Shown: positions 10,613-17,397 of the stretch, one piece after another
How the letters are laid out: each line of letters begins with the position of its first letter
Numbering within the stretch: the stretch's first letter is position 1
Assembly: GCA_905178155.1 (NCBI GenBank)
Contig: CAJINV010000048.1
Span: 1 to 24,764, forward strand
Direction: 5' to 3'
DNA: 24,764 nt
Source of the DNA: Amoebophrya sp. A120
Lineage: Eukaryota > Sar > Dinophyceae > Syndiniales > Amoebophryaceae
Translations under genes and position numbers: made by a program
The notes under the pieces: generated by a model
What the model was told of the DNA's origin: nothing
Databases searched by the model: none
What the model saw: the letters and a program-made list of their open reading frames with translations, nothing else

Positions 10613-12277
10613 ATGCAGTGTTCATTTCTAGGCCATTTGCTGCGCATGCCGAAAAACCGCTTGGCGCGTCAGGCCCTCATCGGCGCCTTCCACATTCCGG
10701 GCATCCCGGAGCTCGAACGTCGGTGGTTGTCGATGCCCAGACCAGGACGGTCCCCCGACACCCTGTGGTCGCAGGTGCGGCAGACGGTCGCGCGGTTTTG
10801 TGGTTTCAAGGACGAGGACTGCGCGCAGCCCCGGGCTCCGCTGGACGACTCGCTGCTCATTGCCATGGCCCAGCACCGCGAGTTTTGGCATATCCTTAGC
10901 CTCGAAATCCGCATCAAGTTCATGTTGGATGATTATGCCCAAGACCGATCGTGGTCCTTCACGGACTACATCACCGAGGCAGAGGGGTTGCAGCTCAAAT
11001 ACGGGCGGCGTGGTGTTGACTTATCCGAGTCGCTCAACGTGTTCCGCGAATGCTTCGACTTCAGGGTGATGAGATTCAAAAACGACTCCAAGTTTGGCAG
11101 GGATCTGAACGCGCAGTGGGACGAGGTAGATCGTGCATTGCGGTGCCCGATAAGGTGCAAGGCGGACCGGCCGTGTGGGTTTTGCCGAACGGGCCCCGAC
11201 ACCCGCTTCAAGCTGGATCCCAACCCCTGCAAGCAGAAGGTGTTCGACTGCTACCCGCTTGAGACATGCGATGGCTTTGATGATGCGGAGGTAGTGAACC
11301 ACGACACGACCTGTCGGCCGGCGGCCGAGTTTCGGGACGGATGGCACGTAGCTCCCCCTGTCACCGACCCGGAGCTGAAAGAAACGCTGCGAGAGAGGGT
11401 TATTGCCACTGTCCACGATCTTGGGAAAAACGACAAGAAATTCCTCGGGACGATAGTAAGGGCCGCGGGACCAGACCGGATATGCAGCGAGATAGGCGCC
11501 GGCCAGCCGATCCCCGAGTGCAGTAAGCCGCAGCCTGGCCCCTCCTTCTCGGGGGTGATCTTCAACGAGGAGTACCGCATGCAGTTCCTGCGTGGGCTGC
11601 ACAAGGAGTACTTTGACATCGTTGATGAGATATGTGCGTTTCACCCGTTCGTCGTCGAGCCCCGGTGGATCACTTCCGCGCAGTACTACCGCAACGCCTA
11701 CCTCCGGGGCGAAGCGCCGCTGCATCGGATCTGCAAGATCGTTTGCTACTGCCCCGACTGCATCGCCGACAAGCCCAGCAAATGCACACCCGGCGAAGGA
11801 CGGGCAGGACCTGCAGTATACGCTGGGCACAACTTCTCGTGTTTGCGCACCGCGTTCGTGCACATGCGCGAGAAGAAGGAAGCTGCTGCGGTCCGGGAGT
11901 TTGCTGACCTTTTCGCGAAAAATCCGGATGCTACCGCCGAGGACGTGCTCATACCGAAGAGGATCGGGAAAAGGACACAACAGCAGCGGCTTCAGCGAGC
12001 TAACAGGAAGAAGTGTTTGGTCGACGATCTTGCGGCCCGCGTACCGCCGAAATATGTTTCGGTGTCGGCCGATGGGTTCCTGCTGATCACAGTGCCTGCC
12101 CCTGCTGGCCCGCAGAAAAAGGAAATCATTCGAAGAAGAGTACAAGTAGCAAGATTCGGATCCGCCGCTGAAGCTTTGGAGGCGGCCGTACGGGTACGGG
12201 ACGAAATCCTCCGGGATCCGGAGCCGTTTGTCACGTCCCTCTTGCGTAAACGGGGGCGTCGTAGGGGTAGGAAGTAA
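10613..12277 (+). CDS. LINE-like ORF fragment: reverse transcriptase C-terminal end plus Cys-rich tail
   Basis: An uninterrupted frame of 554 codons. It opens with FLGHLLRMPKNRLARQAL, which resembles the segment just after the reverse transcriptase thumb in non-LTR retrotransposons (typically [FW]LGH-LRM---R). No reverse transcriptase palm motifs precede it in any frame, so the element appears 5'-truncated, as LINE insertions commonly are. The remaining ~500 residues have Cys clusters (CPIRCKADRPCGFC near residue 180; CYCPDC near 380), possible zinc-binding knuckles, and a basic C-terminus (RKRGRRRGRK). I see no clear RNase H or endonuclease domain. The absence of stops implies either a recent insertion or selection on the protein. 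A cellular gene that captured an RT tail is the alternative. Confidence 0.5.
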   Translation: MQCSFLGHLLRMPKNRLARQALIGAFHIPGIPELERRWLSMPRPGRSPDTLWSQVRQTVARFCGFKDEDCAQPRAPLDDSLLIAMAQHREFWHILSLEIRIKFMLDDYAQDRSWSFTDYITEAEGLQLKYGRRGVDLSESLNVFRECFDFRVMRFKNDSKFGRDLNAQWDEVDRALRCPIRCKADRPCGFCRTGPDTRFKLDPNPCKQKVFDCYPLETCDGFDDAEVVNHDTTCRPAAEFRDGWHVAPPVTDPELKETLRERVIATVHDLGKNDKKFLGTIVRAAGPDRICSEIGAGQPIPECSKPQPGPSFSGVIFNEEYRMQFLRGLHKEYFDIVDEICAFHPFVVEPRWITSAQYYRNAYLRGEAPLHRICKIVCYCPDCIADKPSKCTPGEGRAGPAVYAGHNFSCLRTAFVHMREKKEAAAVREFADLFAKNPDATAEDVLIPKRIGKRTQQQRLQRANRKKCLVDDLAARVPPKYVSVSADGFLLITVPAPAGPQKKEIIRRRVQVARFGSAAEALEAAVRVRDEILRDPEPFVTSLLRKRGRRRGRK

Positions 12278-12367
12278 TCGCTGCGGATGAGTGACGTACA
12301 GCACGGCCCCCACTGGCGGGGCGCGACAAATAGTAAGGCACCTTCCCCCCGGGCGAACTTGCGGCTC

Positions 12368-12388
12368 GTGAATCCCACCGGGATTCAC
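12368..12388 (+). other. Perfect 9-bp hairpin in the LINE-like 3' tail
   Basis: GTGAATCCC at 12368-12376 pairs with GGGATTCAC at 12380-12388 across a three-base loop. It lies about 90 nt after the stop of the LINE-like ORF, where non-LTR elements often keep a structure recognised by their own reverse transcriptase. That role is inferred from position only. Confidence 0.45.
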
Positions 12389-12540
12389 CACGCCGGACGC
12401 AGGTTCGACCGATGATTGAGCTGTATATTTCCGAGATAAAAGGGCCAACTTCGGGACGGGGGGGCCGTGCTGCTGGGGAAAGGACTAGAGAATAGTTGAT
12501 CTGAACGCCGATGCTAGTCTTCATTTTTCTGACTCTTTTC

Positions 12541-12694
12541 AGAAGTATTATTATCTCCCCGCGCTGTAACTCGTTCAGATCTCTTGCTCTAGCTACGTCC
12601 CTTTGACGTTTCCTTGTCTCTTTGCAAAAAGTACAGTCAGAACTTGCTTGTGAAATAAAGAAGTATCATTATCTCCCCGACCTGTAGCTCGTCA
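12541..12694. repeat. Imperfect 36-bp direct repeat, two copies
   Basis: Copies at 12541-12577 and 12659-12694 share AGAAGTAT-ATTATCTCCCCG followed by CTGTA-CTCGT-CAG with a few mismatches, 118 nt apart. The second copy follows GAAATAAAG. This could be a tandem duplication or part of a retroelement tail. Confidence 0.55.
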
Positions 12695-13031
12695 GCGAAA
12701 AGTCTTTTCAAGTTAAAGTAAGAGCTTTCCAGAATTGGCGACCCGGTCGAAATCTCAAAAAGTCTTTAAAATCGAGGGTCTTTGATCATAAAAAAGCGAC
12801 AATTTTTGTAGTCTTGTCGGGGCTAGAGTTCTTTCAAACGAATAATCCCAGGTCCAAGGTGTGTAATAGCATCTATTTTTGGAAATTTTAGTGTCAGTCT
12901 GAGTCACCATCTTATTTGTTTTTTCGTATAGCCGGGTCTAGTTTTTATGTTATGTTGTCTAGTCTTTGACTTCTCACTTCCATCATTCTCAATGCCACGT
13001 TTTGGGCTAAAGACTGAGTGAACCCACCTCG

Positions 13032-16000
13032 GTGGAGCGGATACTACCGAACGAATCGGACTTGTATCAGATTTCCAATCCAATCCAATCCAATTCTAAA
13101 AAGGTCAACCCGGACCCGCTCGATTCCTCTTCCCAGGACGACGGTCTCCACGAATCCCGTACGCAGGTTCGAAGTTCGAAGGAAAAAGCCTTTCGCGTTG
13201 CCTTGACGAATTATATCGACCGGTTAATCGATCCTACCGAAGAGCACGATGACGACGTGTCTACTTTCGAAGACTTCAACGGAAACGCGTCCAGCAGCTC
13301 CGACGCGGGTGCTGCAACTGGGTTTGGTAAGAAACAAAACTACATCGCCGGAGACGCAAGGGAAAGTGAGGATGACGATGAGGATAATTTGCGCAATAAT
13401 ATCAACAACGCGCGGACTAGTAGAACGAGCAGCCAACACCCGCCCAGATTCAGCAATTCCGCCCGGCAATCGCAAATAGCCGACGAATCCAAGCTGCTGA
13501 CAAAGAAGGATTGGCGGGAGTTTGAGGTGGACGTGTGGGGCGAGACAGATTTGGACTTCGGGCAATTTTGCAAGACCACATTTTACGAATGCATCCCCTG
13601 CGCGATCGCCGGCCCGCTATGCCTGTTGCTCGACGGAAAGACCGAGGCGTACAACCGGTTTCTCTTTGGCGGTGCGTGGTTTTTACCGATCATCGTGGAT
13701 TGTCTCATCGGTGCCATGCCGTTTTGGTTTCTCTTCATCTTGTACTTGTCGAAGTGGCTCGGGGACAACGATGAGGATCAAGGTTCAACATCTAAAGCCT
13801 GGGGCCCGACGGAGAATCCCAAGTACCAAGTCCATTGGATCGACGTGGTGACTTTGGGGCTGTTGAAGTTGTACCGCGGGACCTGCATTGGGATCAAGTA
13901 CGGGTACTTCAGCCCGACGGAAATGGCCTGTATCAAGGGGAGCAAAAACTACGGGACGTTTGGCAAAGGACCGCGCAGACTCGGGGCGGCGCTCTACTAC
14001 GACCAGCAAGGGACGTTTGAGTGGGACATTTTAGAGGCGATGTTCGAGTCGGTTCTACGGAATTCTCTACTGCTGGAGTTCCAACAGGGCGAGCTCGAAG
14101 TGGAAAGGGACGCGCAAGTCGTCAAAGGCTTCTTCACCCTCGCGCAGGACAATTTTTTCAGCGTGTTAGACGACCCCGCGAAGTTTTCGCGGAAAAAGAA
14201 AAACTTCAAGCACGAGCACATCTGGCACAGCAAGTATGGGAATTTGAGGAAAATTCTTCGCTTGGACCCGAAAAGCGTGCGGGCAGCGGCGTGCGCGGGT
14301 AATTGTGTGAATAGCGAGATAGCAGGAGTAGACATGATGAAAATAAATACCGCAACCACGCTGTCGAAGCAAACAACATCTAAACCGGCCATGATCACAG
14401 GAGCTACGAGCAGCACAACTACAAACGGTACTACAACAACCCACACGAGCGAAGATCTGACCATCACCACCAACAAGATCCCGCTCCCCCTTCTCGCCTA
14501 TGTCATTCTCGGCGTCGCTTACGAACCCACGCCGGATTCCATGTTCATTTTCTGTTGCTGTTTCCTACCTACCTGCGCCTGTCCGATAATCCGCGCACTA
14601 CAATTCGGTGGGGACTACGCCTTCGGCGGGGATAGTTTGTCCAACACCATGTACGTTTTGCGCCTGCTCTGGTTTCAGATGGCCATGGTGATGGTCTTCT
14701 TCTTTGCCTCCTTCCCCTACCTCGACGCGTACAAGCGGTGGCTACTCTCTCAGGTCCTCCTCGTCCTCTTCCTCGACGACCCCGAGGCACGCAACTACTT
14801 ACGGACGCGGAACCCGAAAATCGCGGAGAGAATCTCCCTGTTGAACCCGAACGGCACGGACTTACTCGCGGGCAACGTGAACAATTTGCAAGCCGTGTGG
14901 GTTCTGTGCAAAACCGCTTCCCCGACACTGTTGCGGAACATGATGTGCCAGTACAATTGCGGGTACAGCTTGGCGTCGTTGGTGTACGTGTCTTTGTGCA
15001 CGGCGTTGCTGGTTTTCATGCTGACGGACGACGAGACCCACGTGTACTGGCCGTTTGTCGTCGAACAAGCGTGCATTTTCCTCGGCTTGGGCGGTATCAT
15101 CGTCTACACGGTTTTCTACGGCGTGTGGTGCAACCAAAGTCTGTATCGTAAGGAAAAATCCCCCCTCCCCATATCAAATGGGAAATCTGTGATGCAGGAT
15201 ATGCGTACACAAATGCGCGCTGTCTTGTAATACGGCATCGCAGCCAGATCCGCAGCCTAGGGAGGGACATTTGGGTCTAGGTGCTTAGCATTACAAACGG
15301 CTGTCCTCTAGGCCCAACAGCATGCCAAATCGCTTCCATATTGGCGCGGAAGCCTCTGCATTTGTCTTCTTGCAAGACAAATGCGATTTGTGACCTCAAA
15401 GCAGCAACGGGTTGTGACCTCATGAGGCTGTGCCCGGGCTCAGCAAGGGTTTTTCCCCTGTCTGTGCTCCCTCGTGTTCACGCTCCTGTGCTGCTTGACT
15501 GGTAGTCATTTTGGCTTTTGTTTTTCCTCCGTCGCTGTCGTTTGGTCCCCAGGGCTGCTGCGGACAGGGCCCCCTGGGTTACCTCGGTCGAGTGGTCGTG
15601 CGGTTCGGTTCTCCTATGCCCATACCTACCGTGTACTTGCCGCTGGGTACTGGTAGTGCGTCTCTTTCGTCAGACTGTTTCGCTTCGGCGAAACGACATG
15701 ACGATTGTTTGGGGAGGTTCCTAACGGTCCCCTCAGGGCATTGCCTCGTCGCTGACCTGTGGATGCGGACGGTTCAGGTCAGCTTCGGGATGGGTATCCG
15801 GAGTTGAGTTAGCTTCGGCTTTCTCTTGTGTATTCGAGGGCAGTGGTTGGCGGAGGTTGTTGGGATGTTCCTAAACAGTCATCCCAGAACATTTGTGTTC
15901 CTTTCTGACTTCCTCATTTCCTGTGCAGTATTTTACTGCATATACAGGCGCCACCCTCGTTTATCACCTCCAGGGCTACGTGCGACCCCTCCGACGCTGC

Positions 16001-16574
16001 GTGTGGAAGGAGGAAGTTCGGCGTGTTGGGGGTGAGGGACCCCCAACGAGGCCTACGGATATCAGCTGGAATAAAGGCTCAAAGCAGCAACGCAAATTTT
16101 CGGAAACATACCTTTTCGATATGGGGAGGGGGGATTTTTCCCCTCAATAGTCTGCAAAAACTCGAGCACATCTTCCTTCGCGGCAACATCCGGTCCGCGC
16201 ATCGCGTGTCAGCTAGTAGTAGTTCTTGTGGTTCGTCGAGTACGAAAGGGAGTAGAATAAACAGTGGTATGATGAATCGAGAACATCTTCACACTGGCCC
16301 GCCGCTTTCAGAAAAAGAGCAAAGGAAAGCGGATCAGGAGGCTGAGCAGCAACAGCTGCTGCTAGCAAAACATGAATTTTTCCAGACGACGGCGGCGGAT
16401 TTCGCAACAGAACTTCGGCTTCACTTCAACTGCCACAGCATGCAGTTTCTCTACCGGCCGGCAACGAGCGAACTGGTCAACTTCGTCTACGCCTATGTCA
16501 GCTTTTTGGTCTCGGCAATCCTGTCTGCGTTCGTGGCCGGCGGGCATTTCTCGCTGACGCCGAATTCTGGATGA
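13032..16574 (+). CDS. Polytopic membrane protein, two exons, 5' end unresolved
   Basis: Exon 13032-15143 and exon 16155-16574 join in frame across an introner, giving about 843 residues of open frame. The first ~170 residues are hydrophilic and Ser/Asp/Asn-rich. Hydrophobic segments follow: around CIPCAIAGPLCLLL (residue 187 on), WFLPIIVDCLIGAMPFWFLF, a pair in the LPLLAYVILGV / FIFCCCFLPTCAC region, MAMVMVFFFASFPYL, YVSLCTALLVFML, FLGLGGIIVYTVFYGVW and, from exon 2, VNFVYAYVSFLVSAILSAFV. A Thr/Ser-rich loop divides the protein. Two Cys clusters (CIPC; CCC----CAC) loosely recall PLAC8-type proteins, but I do not claim that family. No in-frame ATG exists between the upstream TAA (13008-13010) and a Met well inside the protein; 13032 is a GTG. 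The true start probably lies on an unrecognised upstream exon. Confidence 0.7.
15144..16154 (+). mobile_element. Introner of the membrane protein gene, carrying a nested insertion
   Basis: A 1011-nt intron flanked by the direct repeat AGTCTG (15138-15143 and 16149-16154). It has a perfect 24-bp inverted repeat, 15152-15175 against 16118-16141, with core TCCCCCCTCCCCATATC. Excision joins VWCNQSL to QKLEHIFLRGN in frame. It also contains an 11-bp-stem hairpin (15358-15384). Without the nested insertion it would be about 328 nt, close to the other long introners here. Borders are not GT-AG at any cut allowed by the repeat. Confidence 0.85.
15395..16092 (+). mobile_element. Nested 668-bp hairpin-rich insertion with 15-bp target duplication
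   Basis: The 15-mer CTCAAAGCAGCAACG occurs at 15395-15409 and 16078-16092 and brackets a 668-bp insert (15410-16077). The insert lacks a convincing ORF but is dense in hairpins: 15677-15694 (7-bp stem, TTCG loop), 15711-15732, 15751-15783 (9-bp stem), 15861-15886 (7-bp stem), 15924-15940 (7-bp stem) and 16025-16047 (9-bp stem). Its 3' end reads GGAATAAAGG. A long target duplication with a short A-rich 3' end fits target-primed retrotransposition of a structured RNA (SINE-like). The parent RNA is unknown. Confidence 0.6.
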
Positions 16575-17397
16575 TCGAGATGCTTCGACGTTCCGTTCCA
16601 AATATTCAGAGCTTCTGTTTCAATGTCGAACATTGGATGCGCACGCTTGTCGCTATCAGCAAAAGCTGCAGCTTGTACAATTGATTTTGCATTCATTGAT
16701 TTAGTTTCGAAGCCTATGATAAAGCTAGGGAATGCAATTCAAACGAGGACGTCGGGTGGCGCTGAGTGTTGATTAGTGTGTTCCCGCAGTACCTGCTCTA
16801 AGTACCGTTCATGTAGGTATGTCTATCTAGCCAGCCTGCCCCTTTCAGCATCCTGAAGGGAAGCAGATATCATATGCCACTGTTCGCACAACGACGATCT
16901 CGATGAAGTTTGCGTCGGTCGAATGTCGGTACTGCCTGGTCGTGACAGCCTCAGGGCTTAGCCGAGTCTACCACTAGTTTCTCTGTGAGTGACAAGGAAG
17001 GAGTGCCATCTGATTTTCGGTTATTAAAGTGCAATCCGATCCTGTAGGTTGATCGTGACCGTTTTTACTTCTCCTGATCATCGTGATGAAATCAATACCA
17101 CAACAGGACGCGAAAAAGTGAATCCCAAATTCACTCTCACACCTGAAAGCCTCTTTCACCAAACCTCCTTCCCAAAAGCCCCTACTTAAAACACCGTAGA
17201 GGAGTACCTCTTCTTATCCTCGTCGTATACAGAATCAGAAGCTAAAGAGGATACAAAACCCTTTTACAACTTGAACTTCCTTATCGAGGTTTTCTTCGTA
17301 AAAACTCTACCCGTCTCTCTTCTACTTTCCGAAAACTTTTCTACCAAAAGACACAAAAACCGAAGCTTCAAAACCTACGACTTCTTGAACAACCAAA
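16575..17397. other. Intergenic upstream of katG, no gene seen
   Basis: No supported ORF. A small imperfect hairpin occurs near 16841-16861 (CCCTTTCAG / CTGAAGGG). The last ~200 nt are T/C- and A-rich, with a pyrimidine-rich stretch at about 17309-17330, and probably contain the katG leader. Confidence 0.35.

Larger units (their letters stand above)
12278..13031. other. Tail of the LINE-like element and spacer
   Basis: The first ~200 nt are GC-rich and continue the character of the ORF, with a perfect hairpin at 12368-12388. After about 12500 the sequence becomes AT-rich and includes a duplicated 36-bp segment. No poly(A) marks the element's end. A short frame from ATG 12947 ends in TGA at 13019-13021, just before the next gene and out of frame with it. 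Confidence 0.35.

Noticed and set aside
12380-12415. tRNA-like T-arm (GGTTCGACC) after the LINE-like ORF
   Set aside because: No acceptor stem, anticodon arm or A-box could be placed around it.
11021-12448. Antisense 475-codon frame
   Set aside because: It overlaps the LINE-like ORF, has no recognisable motif and is best explained by GC-rich codon use on the other strand.
16006-16022. RNase P RNA-like box in the nested insertion
   Set aside because: GGAGGAAGTTCGG only loosely resembles the conserved box, lies near the 3' end of the insert, and no partner box was found.
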